37,600 nucleotides of DNA from Acidobacteriaceae bacterium (GTDB lineage Bacteria > Acidobacteriota > Terriglobia > Terriglobales > Acidobacteriaceae), in the NCBI GenBank assembly GCA_903970395.1, contig CAJCIM010000204.1, forward strand, positions 1 through 37,600, read 5' to 3'. Position numbers and translations under genes: made by a program. Positions 15,647 through 23,743 of this stretch are shown piece by piece. Numbering within the stretch: position 1 is the first letter of the stretch; the number at the start of each line of letters is the position of its first letter. Below the pieces are notes generated by a model that had not been told where the DNA came from, did not search any database, and saw only the letters and a list, made by a program, of their open reading frames with translations.

Positions 15647-16654
15647 TCATCTAAGTGACTTGGGTGGCGCAGGGGCGTAGCCGTTGGCAATGAACCATGC
15701 ACATGCGGCGCGGAGAGCGCTGTCGACGCTCATCACGTGGAGGCCGAGGTCGCGCTTTGCCTTTGCGCTGCCGGCGAACATCATCTTGCGGCCCATGCGG
15801 ACAGCTTCCACGGTGGCACGGGGTTCTTTGCCGCGAAGTTTGCCGGTGATGGTCTCGTCGAAAAAGGCGAATGCCATAGCGACGGCGTGCGGAACCCTCA
15901 TCGTCGGTGACGGCAGGCCGGTGATCGCTGCTAGTCGGTCGAGGATCTGCTTGAGTGTGAGGTTTTCGCCACCCAAAATGTACCTCTCGCCGGGGGTGCC
16001 GCGATCAAGCGCGACGAGGTGCAAGCGCGCGATCTCTTCCACGTCGACGAGGTTGAGGCCGGTATCGACGTAGGCTGGAAAGCTTTTATTGAGGAAGTCG
16101 ACCACGATGCGGCCGGTGGGAGTGGGCTTGGTGTCGAGCGCGCCGATGGGGGTGGTGGGGTTGAGGATAATGATGTGCTGGCCGCTGCGAGCGGCTTCGA
16201 TGGCGACCTGCTCGGCCAGCCACTTGGAGCGCTTGTAGTGACCGATCATATCGGCTTCGGAGACGGGAGCGTTTTCGTCAACGATGGTGCCGTCGTACTT
16301 GAAGCCCATGGTGGCGACACTGGAGGTGTAGACGACGCGCGGCACGCCGACCTCGCGGGCGAGACGCAGCAACTCGCGTGTACCCTCGACGTTAGCCTTA
16401 TACATCTCGGATGGATCGGGCACCCAGAGGCGGTAGTCTGCTGCGACGTGGATGAGGGCGTCACAATCCTGGAGCGCAGAGGCAAACGTTGCAGGGTTGC
16501 GGAGATCGCCGGTAACGACATCTGCGTTTTTGGGAAGATGGTTGCGGTTAGAGGTTGAGCGCGAGAGAAGGCGAAGCTCGGCTCCCTGCTGTGCAGCGAG
16601 CCGAGCTACATGCGTGCCAACGAAACCCGTGGCACCGGTGATGAAAAGCTTCAT
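15647..16654 (-). CDS. hpnA: Hopanoid-associated sugar epimerase HpnA
   Basis: HpnA is an extended short-chain dehydrogenase/reductase (NAD-dependent epimerase/dehydratase fold) found in hopanoid clusters; its exact reaction is not settled. The 335-residue protein has the N-terminal Rossmann motif GATGFVGTH (residues 7-15). It also shows HVAADYRLWVPDP and YTSSVATMGF, both typical of HpnA, and the catalytic Tyr and Lys in HYKRSK. The start is ATG at 16652-16654, six bases after the stop of the 152-residue gene. It is the last gene of the leftward operon ispH-shc-hpnH-unknown-hpnA, whose end abuts the glycosidase gene from the other strand. Confidence 0.9.
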   Translation of the reverse strand: MKLFITGATGFVGTHVARLAAQQGAELRLLSRSTSNRNHLPKNADVVTGDLRNPATFASALQDCDALIHVAADYRLWVPDPSEMYKANVEGTRELLRLAREVGVPRVVYTSSVATMGFKYDGTIVDENAPVSEADMIGHYKRSKWLAEQVAIEAARSGQHIIILNPTTPIGALDTKPTPTGRIVVDFLNKSFPAYVDTGLNLVDVEEIARLHLVALDRGTPGERYILGGENLTLKQILDRLAAITGLPSPTMRVPHAVAMAFAFFDETITGKLRGKEPRATVEAVRMGRKMMFAGSAKAKRDLGLHVMSVDSALRAACAWFIANGYAPAPPKSLR

Positions 16655-16660
16655 GCTAGG

Positions 16661-17119
16661 CTAGTCGAGCTTCTCCGGCTCGATCTGGATGTTGGTCTCG
16701 CCGGCGGCCTTCTTCTCCCAATATTTCTTGACCCACGCATCGAAGGTCTTGCCGGCGGCGGTATCACGGCCGGAGAAGCTGAGCGCAGCGATGTCGGCAT
16801 AGCTGACCATGACGCGCTCGTAGGTTTGACCATCCTTGGGCGTCGGCATGATGCGGACTACGGAGGCCTGGAGCGTGGGCTCGGAGCGGCGGTCGTAGAG
16901 GTAGCCCTCGACTGTGCTGCCGTCCTTGCGGGTGATGGTGACGTCGCCGCGGTAGTCGAAGGCCTTTTCGAGAGCGTCGCGCACCTCAGCTTCGGAGGCG
17001 AGTGCAGGAATCCAGCCTTCGAGGTTCTCGCGCTCACGACCAGCGATGTGTTCTAGATCATCGGCGGAGACCTGCTGCAACTGCTCGATCTTCAGGTGTT
17101 CCTGCTGTGCTGTAGACAT
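16661..17119 (-). CDS. Uncharacterised protein inside the hopanoid operon, 152 residues
   Basis: The start is ATG at 17117-17119 with AGGAG upstream, two bases after the hpnH stop. The frame runs further upstream into hpnH, but that part is Arg-rich shadow. The protein is soluble with no signal peptide. Residues 1-60 look helical and acidic (QLQQVSADDLEHIAGRE). Residues about 63-118 form a likely beta-rich domain: DYRGDVTITRKDGSTVEGYLYDR, then SVVRIMPTP and RVMVSYADIAALSFSGRD. This resembles an Sm-like small barrel, where strand - KDGS - strand is typical. The last 30 residues are charged (KKYWEKKAAGE). I know no named hopanoid gene like this. Its place between hpnH and hpnA suggests a role in side-chain assembly or in regulating or scaffolding the pathway. 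Confidence 0.82.
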   Translation of the reverse strand: MSTAQQEHLKIEQLQQVSADDLEHIAGRERENLEGWIPALASEAEVRDALEKAFDYRGDVTITRKDGSTVEGYLYDRRSEPTLQASVVRIMPTPKDGQTYERVMVSYADIAALSFSGRDTAAGKTFDAWVKKYWEKKAAGETNIQIEPEKLD

Positions 17120-17121
17120 GA

Positions 17122-18279
17122 TTAGTCTCCTGCCATGCTGCCGACGTTGGCGTCGAGTGTGGTGGTGACGACGACCGGTGTAGGCGCGTTGCCGATCTGT
17201 ACCAGCGGTGAGTGGCCTTCCGGCTTCCACTCGTTCAGGATCTTCTGCGCATCGGCGTCGGGGTAGAGCGATGGGAACATGTACTTCTTCGCTGTAGTGA
17301 TGAAGCCTTTGAGCGAACCGAAGTTGTAGTCGACGGCCGAGGCCTCGTGACCGGAGTGAACCATGCAATTGGCGCAGCGCGGGTTGCCGCTTTTGGCGCC
17401 GTACTCTTCCCACTTGGTGGCTTCGAGCATCTCGTCGAAGGTGTCAGCGTAGCCGTCCTGCAGGAGATAGCAGGGCTTTTGCCAGCCGAAGATCGAGTAG
17501 GTGGGCATGCCCCAGGGGGTGCACTCGAAGTTCTGCTTGCCCATCAGGTACTCGGAGAAGAGCGGATGGGTGTTGAACTGCCAACTCTTGTTGCGGTTCG
17601 ACAGGATAGCGCGGAAGAGGCGACGCGACTTGGCCTTGCCGAGGAAGTGGTTCTGGTCGGGAGCCTTATCGTAGGTGTAGCCGGGCGAGACCATCATGCT
17701 CTCGACACCAGCCGCCATGAGCTGATCAAAGTGCCGGCGAACCGAGTTGGGATCGGCACCGTCGAAGAGCGTGGTGTTGGTGGTGACGCGGAAGCCCGCG
17801 GCGACTGCGGCGCGGATACCTTCCATGGCGATGTCGTGGCCACCCTCGCGGCAGACTGCAAAGTCGTGGTGCTCCCTTTCGCCGTCGACGTGCACCGAGA
17901 AGCTGAGGTATTTGGACGGCTTGAAGAGGTGAAGCTTTTCTTTAAGGAGCAGCGCGTTCGTGCACATGTACACGTACTTCTTGCGCGCAACGAGGCCGGC
18001 AACGATCTCCGGCATCTGCGGGTGCAACAGCGGCTCCCCGCCGGGGATGGACACCATCGGCGCGCCACACTCCTCTACAGCCCTGAAGCACTGCTCGGGA
18101 GTGAGCTGGGCCTTGAGGATGTGCGCGGGATATTGGATCTTGCCGCAACCGGCACAAGCCAGGTTGCAGCGGAAGAGAGGCTCCAGCATCAACACCAGAG
18201 GATAGCGCTTGCGGCCCGAGAGCTTCTGCTTCAAGACGTAGGTCGCTACGGTGAACATCTGTGAGACGGGTACTGCCAT
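17122..18279 (-). CDS. hpnH: Adenosyl-hopene transferase HpnH (radical SAM)
   Basis: HpnH joins the 5'-deoxyadenosyl group of S-adenosylmethionine to diploptene, giving adenosylhopane, the first step of side-chain synthesis. The radical SAM cluster motif is C38-x3-C42-x2-C45 (RCNLACAGC), followed by SIPGGEPLLHP (the GGE motif) and SVHVDGEREHHD. A second group of cysteines near the C-terminus (CANCMVHSGHEA) is also typical. The N-terminus MAVPVSQMFTVATYVLKQK matches the family. The 385-residue length is close to usual, with a C-terminal tail of about 45 residues. It starts 51 bases after the shc stop in the same leftward operon. Confidence 0.95.
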   Translation of the reverse strand: MAVPVSQMFTVATYVLKQKLSGRKRYPLVLMLEPLFRCNLACAGCGKIQYPAHILKAQLTPEQCFRAVEECGAPMVSIPGGEPLLHPQMPEIVAGLVARKKYVYMCTNALLLKEKLHLFKPSKYLSFSVHVDGEREHHDFAVCREGGHDIAMEGIRAAVAAGFRVTTNTTLFDGADPNSVRRHFDQLMAAGVESMMVSPGYTYDKAPDQNHFLGKAKSRRLFRAILSNRNKSWQFNTHPLFSEYLMGKQNFECTPWGMPTYSIFGWQKPCYLLQDGYADTFDEMLEATKWEEYGAKSGNPRCANCMVHSGHEASAVDYNFGSLKGFITTAKKYMFPSLYPDADAQKILNEWKPEGHSPLVQIGNAPTPVVVTTTLDANVGSMAGD

Positions 18280-18330
18280 GAGGGTGGACTCCTTCGGTAA
18301 GGTTGCGGCGAACGATACGCTTGCAGTGCG

Positions 18331-20364
18331 CTACGCGTCGAGTTCGCCGCGTTCCATTGCCTTGCGGTAGGTGGTAAGTGCAAGCAGCGGAAAATACTGC
18401 TTGTACAGGTGGTAGCCGAGATAGAAGACTGTCGGGAAGCCGGTGCCGGTGTAGTAACTCTCACCATGACGGCCGGGAGCGAGTTCGTCCCAGCTGCCGT
18501 CCTCGTGCTGGCGTTCGATCAGCCAGCGAATGCCCTTGGCGACAGAGTCGGAACGAGTATCGTTGGCGGCCAGCAGGCCCAGCAGAGCCCATGCGGTCTG
18601 CGAGGGGGTCGAGGGTCCTGTGCCGCGCAGGTTTGGATCGTCGTAGGTGCCGCAGGTCTCACCCCATCCACCGTCAGCGTTTTGCACCATGCGAATCCAT
18701 TCAGCAGCCTGCTGCACGGCGGGCTCCAGATAGGAGTACTCCATCGCCTGCAGACCACGCAGAACGAGGAAGGTGCCGTAGAGGTAGTTCACGCCCCAGC
18801 GGCCAAACCACGAGCCATCAGACTCCTGCTCCTTGAGGATGAACTGCACGGCCTTTTCGACGCGCTTGTCGCGGCGGGTGTAGCCGTAGCTGGCGAGCAT
18901 CTCGAGGATGCGGCCGGTGATATCCACCGTCGGCGGATCGATCATCGCGTTGTGATCGGCGAACGGGATCGACTCAAACATCTTCTTGGTGTTGTCCTTG
19001 TCGAAAGATGCCCAGCCGCCGTTCTTGCACTGCATGGCGAAGACCCAATCGATGGCCCGCTGGGAGACCTCGTGCTGGTAACGCTCGCGGGGGTTGTCGA
19101 CGGCCTTTAGCGCCAGCAGCACCTCGCCGGTGTCGTCGACATCGGGCTGATGATCGTTGTTGAAGAAGAAGCACCAGCAACTGGCGTCGACGTTTTTGAC
19201 GTTGTGCGACCAGTCTCCTTTGTAGCGGATCTCCTTGGAGAGCAACCAGTCGGCGGCTTTGATAAGCCGCGGGTCGCTCTTGGGCAGGCCAACGTCGCCG
19301 AATGTGGAGAGCACCTGCGCGGTGTCCCAAACGGGTGAGAAGCAGGGCTGCATGCGGAATGTGGGTGTCGGGTACTCAGGCGTGCCATTGGGGCAGTCGA
19401 TACCTAGCTTCTCGAACTCATCCATCGCACGGATCACCTGCGGGTCGTCCTTCGAGTAGCCAAGGCAGTTCAGCGCGACGATTGCATTGAGCATCGCGGG
19501 ATAGATTGCGCCAAGACCGTCAGAGTTCTCGAAGTGCTCTAGCATCCAACGCTCTGCCTTCTTCAGTGCCTTCTTGCGCAGCGGACGCAGGTGAACCCGT
19601 TCTGCCCAGTGGGCGACACGGTCGGCAAATAAGAAGACGTTCTTCCAGGAGAAGATGTACTTCTTGTCCCACGGCAGATGGAGGTTCGCAGCGTTACGGC
19701 CACCGACGAAGAGTTCGTCGATCTGTTGCTCAGGCGCCAGCTTACGGAAGGGTTTGTTCGCGTAGATGATCGACAGCGGCACAAGAATCGCGCGAGACCA
19801 CGCGCTGATCTGGTAGATGTTGAAGTAGAACCAGTCAGGAAAGAGGATAATCTCGGGCGGGACTGCCGGGACGGCATCGTAGTCGTACTGGCCGAGGGTG
19901 CAGAGGTAGATCTTGGTGAAGGTGTTGCAGGCGACGACGCCGCCAAGGGAGAGGACGTTCTCGCGGGCACGGACGAGAACCGGGTTGTCGGCGTTCCAGC
20001 CCATAAGTTTGAGGGCAAGGTAGCACTTGACGCCGTAGTTCACGTTGGAGGGGCCGCCGGGGTAGAGACTCCAGCCGCCGTCGGCGTTCTGGTGGCGGAG
20101 GATCTCGTTGGTGCAACGCTCGAGACGGCCTTTATCGCCGGTGCCAAGAAGGGTGTGGACGAAGATGTAGTCGGCCTCGAGCATCGAGTCGGCCTCGAGC
20201 TCTCCGCACCAGTAACCGTCTTCGTGTTGCTGGCCGAGCAGCCAGTTCACTGAACGGTCGATGCCATCGATAACTTTCCCCAGAGACAGATCGAGACGGC
20301 CAAAACGTGGCTGTTTGGCAGCTTCTGAGGTAGCTGCCTGCGAATTGAATGGCGATGTGTTCAT
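18331..20364 (-). CDS. shc: Squalene-hopene cyclase
   Basis: This enzyme cyclises squalene to hopene and hopanol, the core of hopanoid membrane lipids, and sits in the inner membrane monotopically. The 677-residue protein has the catalytic acid motif D408-V-D-D411 in QPDVDDTGEV. Several QW repeats are present: WLLGQQHEDGYW, HQNADGGWSLY, AMQCKNGGWASFD, KEQESDGSWFGRWG and VQNADGGWGE. The cyclase stretch WFGRWGVNYLYGT is also present. The start is ATG at 20362-20364, with no strong ribosome binding site. It lies 92 bases after ispH. Squalene synthesis genes (hpnC, hpnD, hpnE) are not in the window. Confidence 0.96.
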   Translation of the reverse strand: MNTSPFNSQAATSEAAKQPRFGRLDLSLGKVIDGIDRSVNWLLGQQHEDGYWCGELEADSMLEADYIFVHTLLGTGDKGRLERCTNEILRHQNADGGWSLYPGGPSNVNYGVKCYLALKLMGWNADNPVLVRARENVLSLGGVVACNTFTKIYLCTLGQYDYDAVPAVPPEIILFPDWFYFNIYQISAWSRAILVPLSIIYANKPFRKLAPEQQIDELFVGGRNAANLHLPWDKKYIFSWKNVFLFADRVAHWAERVHLRPLRKKALKKAERWMLEHFENSDGLGAIYPAMLNAIVALNCLGYSKDDPQVIRAMDEFEKLGIDCPNGTPEYPTPTFRMQPCFSPVWDTAQVLSTFGDVGLPKSDPRLIKAADWLLSKEIRYKGDWSHNVKNVDASCWCFFFNNDHQPDVDDTGEVLLALKAVDNPRERYQHEVSQRAIDWVFAMQCKNGGWASFDKDNTKKMFESIPFADHNAMIDPPTVDITGRILEMLASYGYTRRDKRVEKAVQFILKEQESDGSWFGRWGVNYLYGTFLVLRGLQAMEYSYLEPAVQQAAEWIRMVQNADGGWGETCGTYDDPNLRGTGPSTPSQTAWALLGLLAANDTRSDSVAKGIRWLIERQHEDGSWDELAPGRHGESYYTGTGFPTVFYLGYHLYKQYFPLLALTTYRKAMERGELDA

Positions 20365-20456
20365 GATGGAAGCGCTTAAACCCGTTCTCTTCGTTCGAAT
20401 TGAAGTCTTAACGATTGGATGAAGCTACAGGCGAAGCAACATCAAAAATTGCTGGA

Positions 20457-21476
20457 TCAGACAGTTGCCGTGAGACGTGGAGCAGCGGCGATGGCGGACA
20501 CGATCTCCGGCGGCAGGCCGAAGCGGACGTTTTCAGGCATCACTTCAACCTCTTCAACCGAACCGTAGCCGCGGCTCTGCAGATAGGCAACGACCTCCTG
20601 CACGAGGATCTCAGGGGCAGATGCGCCAGCGGTGATCGCCACTGTAACAACGCCCTCCAGCCAGCTGGGCTGGATGTCTTCTGCTTTGTCGATGAGGTAG
20701 GAGTTGGTGTCCAGGTTCTTGGAGACTTCAACCAGGCGATTGGAGTTCGAGCTGTTGCGCGAACCGACTACGAGGACGAGATCGGCACCGTGCGCGACGT
20801 TCTTGACGGCAGTCTGGCGATTCTCGGTCGCGTAGCAGATATCCTGCGCATGTGGGCCGACGATGTTGGGAAATTTCTTCTTCAGCGCCTCAATCATGTA
20901 CCGCGCCTCGTCGAGCGAGAGCGTGGTTTGCGTAAGGTAGGCAACCTTGTTCGGATCGGGGACGACCAGCGCCTCAACCTCTTCCACCGTGGAGACGACC
21001 TGCGTTACATCGGGCGCCTCGCCCTGGGTACCTTCAACCTCTTCATGGTCGCGGTGACCGACAAGTACGAGAGAGTAGCCTTGTTTGGCAAATTTGATGG
21101 CTTCGACATGCACCTTGGTAACCAGGGGGCAGGTGGCGTCGATGACCTTCAGGCCACGTTCCTTGGCCCGGTCGCGGACGGCCGGGGAGACGCCGTGCGC
21201 TGAGTAGATGACGCGGGCTCCGGCAGGAACTTCGTCTAACTCGTTGACAAAAATAGCGCCCTTTTGAGCCAGGTCGTTGACGACATAGCTGTTGTGGACG
21301 ATCTCTTTGCGGACGTAGATCGGCGCACCGAAGGTATCGAGGGCGATCTGAACGATATCAATCGCGCGGACAACGCCTGCGCAGAAGCCACGTGGCTTCA
21401 GCAGCAGAACGCGCTTGTTGTCGGATTGGCTGGTCGGGGATGTCGCGGCTACGGGGTCTGAGGTCGGAAAGCTCAC
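20457..21476 (-). CDS. ispH: 4-hydroxy-3-methylbut-2-enyl diphosphate reductase IspH
   Basis: IspH makes isopentenyl and dimethylallyl diphosphate in the last step of the MEP pathway with a [4Fe-4S] cluster. Its three cluster cysteines are Cys32 (PRGFCAGV), Cys116 (DATCPLVTKVH) and Cys214 (DICYATENRQ). Substrate-binding His61 (VHNSYVV), His94 (YSAHGVSP), His144 and the EVEGT motif are present, as is the SSNSNRL motif near 240. The 339-residue length includes about 20 extra N-terminal residues. The start is GTG at 21474-21476. It is the first gene of the leftward hopanoid operon, so precursor supply is tied to hopanoid synthesis. A TATACT box lies six bases before the GTG. Confidence 0.96.
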   Translation of the reverse strand: MSFPTSDPVAATSPTSQSDNKRVLLLKPRGFCAGVVRAIDIVQIALDTFGAPIYVRKEIVHNSYVVNDLAQKGAIFVNELDEVPAGARVIYSAHGVSPAVRDRAKERGLKVIDATCPLVTKVHVEAIKFAKQGYSLVLVGHRDHEEVEGTQGEAPDVTQVVSTVEEVEALVVPDPNKVAYLTQTTLSLDEARYMIEALKKKFPNIVGPHAQDICYATENRQTAVKNVAHGADLVLVVGSRNSSNSNRLVEVSKNLDTNSYLIDKAEDIQPSWLEGVVTVAITAGASAPEILVQEVVAYLQSRGYGSVEEVEVMPENVRFGLPPEIVSAIAAAPRLTATV

Positions 21477-21482
21477 CCTCTA

Positions 21483-21488
21483 AGTATA
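21483..21488 (-). promoter_or_regulatory. Candidate -10 box of the hopanoid operon
   Basis: Read on the - strand, TATACT ends six bases before the ispH GTG, so a transcript from it would begin at or next to the start codon and be leaderless. No convincing -35 box is seen 16-18 bases upstream. It may be chance, or translation could begin elsewhere. Confidence 0.3.
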
Positions 21489-21614
21489 CAGCGTTTGAAG
21501 GGCATGGTGCCTAGGATTGAACCGTGTGTGGTGCAAAACCGTGGGTACGGAAGATGAGCGAGGAACGCGCCTGAGACCGGTTGCTCAGCTACAAACTCCA
21601 GCCTCAGACTTGGT

Positions 21615-21755
21615 CTATGCACACGAGGCGTGCTTGCAGTCGCATCGAATCAAGGTTGTTCCCGCGCTGTCCTCGCATATCTGGGAGCAGAAGCGCTTGC
21701 CATCGGGCACGGTGCATAAACAGAGCTGGTGAGCGCACTTTTTCAGTTCGGACAT
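21615..21755 (-). CDS. Metallothionein-like cysteine-rich protein, 46 residues
   Basis: Read leftward from ATG at 21753-21755 to TAG at 21615-21617, this gene encodes 46 residues with eight cysteines: positions 7, 12, 14, 23, 27, 38, 40 and 45. The pattern is KKCAHQLCLC, then FCSQIC, then CDCKHASC, with histidines at 9 and 42. This is the pattern of bacterial metallothioneins, which bind Zn, Cd or Cu through Cys and His: CxH...CxC near the start, a CxxxC middle, and a CxC...HxxC end. AAGGAGGG lies about ten bases before the ATG. The gene follows the response regulator by 87 bases on the same strand and could be a third cistron or have its own promoter. No metal-sensor gene is next to it. The frames on the other strand (21517-21732) are shadows. 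Confidence 0.8.
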   Translation of the reverse strand: MSELKKCAHQLCLCTVPDGKRFCSQICEDSAGTTLIRCDCKHASCA

Positions 21756-21832
21756 AAGGGGAACCCTCCTTGATTCCTGAGCGGTTGGAGGGCGTCTGCT
21801 GGGCTGGAGTTGTACGAAGCGTAAACGGATCG

Positions 21833-21860
21833 CGTACTTCGCTTAGATCTCGCAAGTACG
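21833..21860. terminator. Weak hairpin at the 3' end of the response regulator gene
   Basis: CGTACTT (21833-21839) and AAGTACG (21854-21860) form a 7-base-pair stem with a 14-base loop across the response regulator stop codon. No T-run follows in the direction of transcription. It may weaken read-through into the metallothionein-like gene, or may be chance. Confidence 0.25.
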
Positions 21861-22493
21861 TAGGGCATAACGTACGAGATCAGCGATGGACTGGAAGCCG
21901 AGCTTACGGTTGATGTTGATACGGTGAGACTCCGCGGTGCGCACGCTGATCTGCAACCGGCCAGCGACCTCTTTATTACTTAGGCCGTCGGCGAGAAGCC
22001 GCAGCACTTCGCGTTCGCGATCGGTAAGAGTTGGCTCTGTGGAAGTACGCGATGATCGTTTCGCAACGCCCGGAAGCAACGCCCCCATTGCGAGATCGGA
22101 TACTCGTTTGGCGAAGAAACGGCCCTTGGCAGCTACCGTCTCTACCGCCTGAAGCAGGTTGCGATCGGCATCGCTCTTGAGAACCAGCCCCCTGGCGCCG
22201 GACTGGAGCACATCCTGGATGACCATCTCCGATTCGTGCATAGTGAGCACGATGACGCCGGTCTGGGGAGAAGCCTTTCCTATCAGCCTGGCAGCCTGTG
22301 GGCCATTCATCTCCGGCATGGAGTAGTCAAGGATCGCAACGTCGGGTTTCAGCGTTGTGGCCATCTGCACGGCTTCTGAGCCGTTGCCGGCCTCTCCGAC
22401 GATCTCCAGGCCGTCGTGCGTTGCTAGCAGGTCGCGCACACCCCTGCGGATGAGCATGTGGTCGTCAGCGATAAGAACGCGCAAGGTTTCCAT
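21843..22493 (-). CDS. NarL/FixJ-family response regulator
   Basis: This 216-residue two-component regulator has an N-terminal receiver domain with acidic pocket Asp10-Asp11 (VLIADDH), phosphorylation site Asp56 (AILDYSMPEMNG) and Lys106. A LuxR-type helix-turn-helix follows at about residues 150-212 (LTDREREVLRLLADGLSNKEVAGRL followed by SVRTAESHR). The start ATG at 22491-22493 is chosen because AAGGAG lies upstream and METLRVLIADD is the normal receiver start; the longer frame is read-through. It starts five bases after the histidine kinase stop, so the two form a leftward operon and surely a pair. The target genes are unknown; the metallothionein-like gene just downstream is a possible one. 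Confidence 0.94.
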   Translation of the reverse strand: METLRVLIADDHMLIRRGVRDLLATHDGLEIVGEAGNGSEAVQMATTLKPDVAILDYSMPEMNGPQAARLIGKASPQTGVIVLTMHESEMVIQDVLQSGARGLVLKSDADRNLLQAVETVAAKGRFFAKRVSDLAMGALLPGVAKRSSRTSTEPTLTDREREVLRLLADGLSNKEVAGRLQISVRTAESHRININRKLGFQSIADLVRYALRTCEI

Positions 22494-22498
22494 ATAAG

Positions 22499-23593
22499 TC
22501 AGCTCCTTACCGGGACAGCTGCCCGTAGTATTGTTTCGGCTGCGGAGCAGTCGATGGTGAGGCACCCACCCAACCGCTCCAGGCGTTCTCTCATTCCGCT
22601 GATGCCGACTCCGCTGCGGCTGCGGTAGGCCTCAAGAAGCAGGTGTCGCGTGGGACTATCACCGTGGTCGCATATCTCCAGCTCCAGCCATGCCTCTGTA
22701 TGCCGGAGGGTTACGTTGGCCTCTGCACTGCCGGAGTGGCGAAGAACGTTCGCGAGGCCCTCCTGCAGCACCCGGTAGATGGCGATCTCGGCCTCGTCGG
22801 CGAAACGTCCCAGGCCATCGCTCATCTTCAGATGAACATGGATCCCGCTCCGCTCCTCGAAGCCTTCGACCATCCAGGGCACAGCCAACGCCAGACCACC
22901 TTTGCCCAGCAACGGCGGATGCAGGAGGTAGGCTGCGCTTCGAATTCGGGCGGAACACTGGGAGGCTATCTCGCGGGTCTCATGAACCAGGGCCTTGAGC
23001 TGAGTTTGAGGCTCGCCTTGATCGTCGATCAACTTCGACAGCCGTGCGAGGTTCCAGTTGAGAACGGCAAGTTCCTGCGAGGTGGAGTCGTGAAGATCGC
23101 GTGCGAGTCTACGGCGCTCCTCCTGCTGGAGGTTCTCCAACTGGTCGGAGATGGCGCGGAAGGCCTGTTGAGCGCGGTTACGCTCGGTGACGTCCTGATA
23201 GATGCCGTAGACCCCGGCGAGTTCGCCATCGACGATCAGCGGGATGCCGTAGATCTCAACATCGATAGTGAGCCCGTCGCGACGTCGGCGCTGCGCAACG
23301 GTGTGAACCTTGGCGCCCTGGAGAACCGCGCGCGTCAGCTGGCTGGCGTGTTCGGACATCTCCGGACTGGCAATGAGTGCATCGATATCTTCCGATGCCA
23401 ACTGCTTAGGCGTGTACTGAAAGAGCTTCTCGAACGCCGGGTTACACATGGTGAACCTGTGATGCGCATCGAGAACGATGATGGGTATGGGACTGTTTTC
23501 AAGTAGTGCGCGCAGGTAGGTGGCTGACGGCTCAGCGTTCCCGCCTGGGGTGGCGAGAACGCTATGGGTCAAGAGAAAGTCCTGATCGATCAT
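22499..23593 (-). CDS. PAS-domain sensor histidine kinase (HisKA_3 / NarX-like)
   Basis: This 364-residue kinase has no membrane segment, so it is probably cytoplasmic. A PAS domain spans about residues 25-135 (ENSPIPIIVLDAHHRF ... GVYGIYQDVTERN). The phosphoacceptor His168 is in the HisKA_3 motif RRRLARDLHDSTSQEL. The HATPase domain includes the N-box region YRVLQEGLANVLRHSG and the G-box GVGISGMRERLERLGG. ATG at 23591-23593 is preferred over the upstream ATG at 23629 because GAGG lies before it. The signal sensed by the PAS domain is unknown; no haem- or flavin-binding Cys or His was identified. It is first in the operon with the response regulator. Confidence 0.93.
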   Translation of the reverse strand: MIDQDFLLTHSVLATPGGNAEPSATYLRALLENSPIPIIVLDAHHRFTMCNPAFEKLFQYTPKQLASEDIDALIASPEMSEHASQLTRAVLQGAKVHTVAQRRRRDGLTIDVEIYGIPLIVDGELAGVYGIYQDVTERNRAQQAFRAISDQLENLQQEERRRLARDLHDSTSQELAVLNWNLARLSKLIDDQGEPQTQLKALVHETREIASQCSARIRSAAYLLHPPLLGKGGLALAVPWMVEGFEERSGIHVHLKMSDGLGRFADEAEIAIYRVLQEGLANVLRHSGSAEANVTLRHTEAWLELEICDHGDSPTRHLLLEAYRSRSGVGISGMRERLERLGGCLTIDCSAAETILRAAVPVRS

Positions 23594-23743
23594 TGGAACC
23601 TCGATCACCGTGCCCGCCAGAGTAGGCAAACAGGTGTAGGCGCTCCTGATATCTAAAATCTCAGGTTGTCAGAATTATAACGAAGGTCACATGTAAGCAT
23701 GCAACTAGTCGCGTTACGATTCCGTCGTTCGCCTACAGTCTTT

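Noticed and set aside
17212-18264. 350-residue + strand frame opposite hpnH
   Set aside because: Shadow of the radical SAM gene; no ribosome binding site and no motif.
23640-23743. Possible dif or other XerCD site in the AT-rich stretch near TCAGAATTATAACGAAGG
   Set aside because: It lacks the two 11-base arms of a dif site, and the GC-skew change is about 3 kb away.
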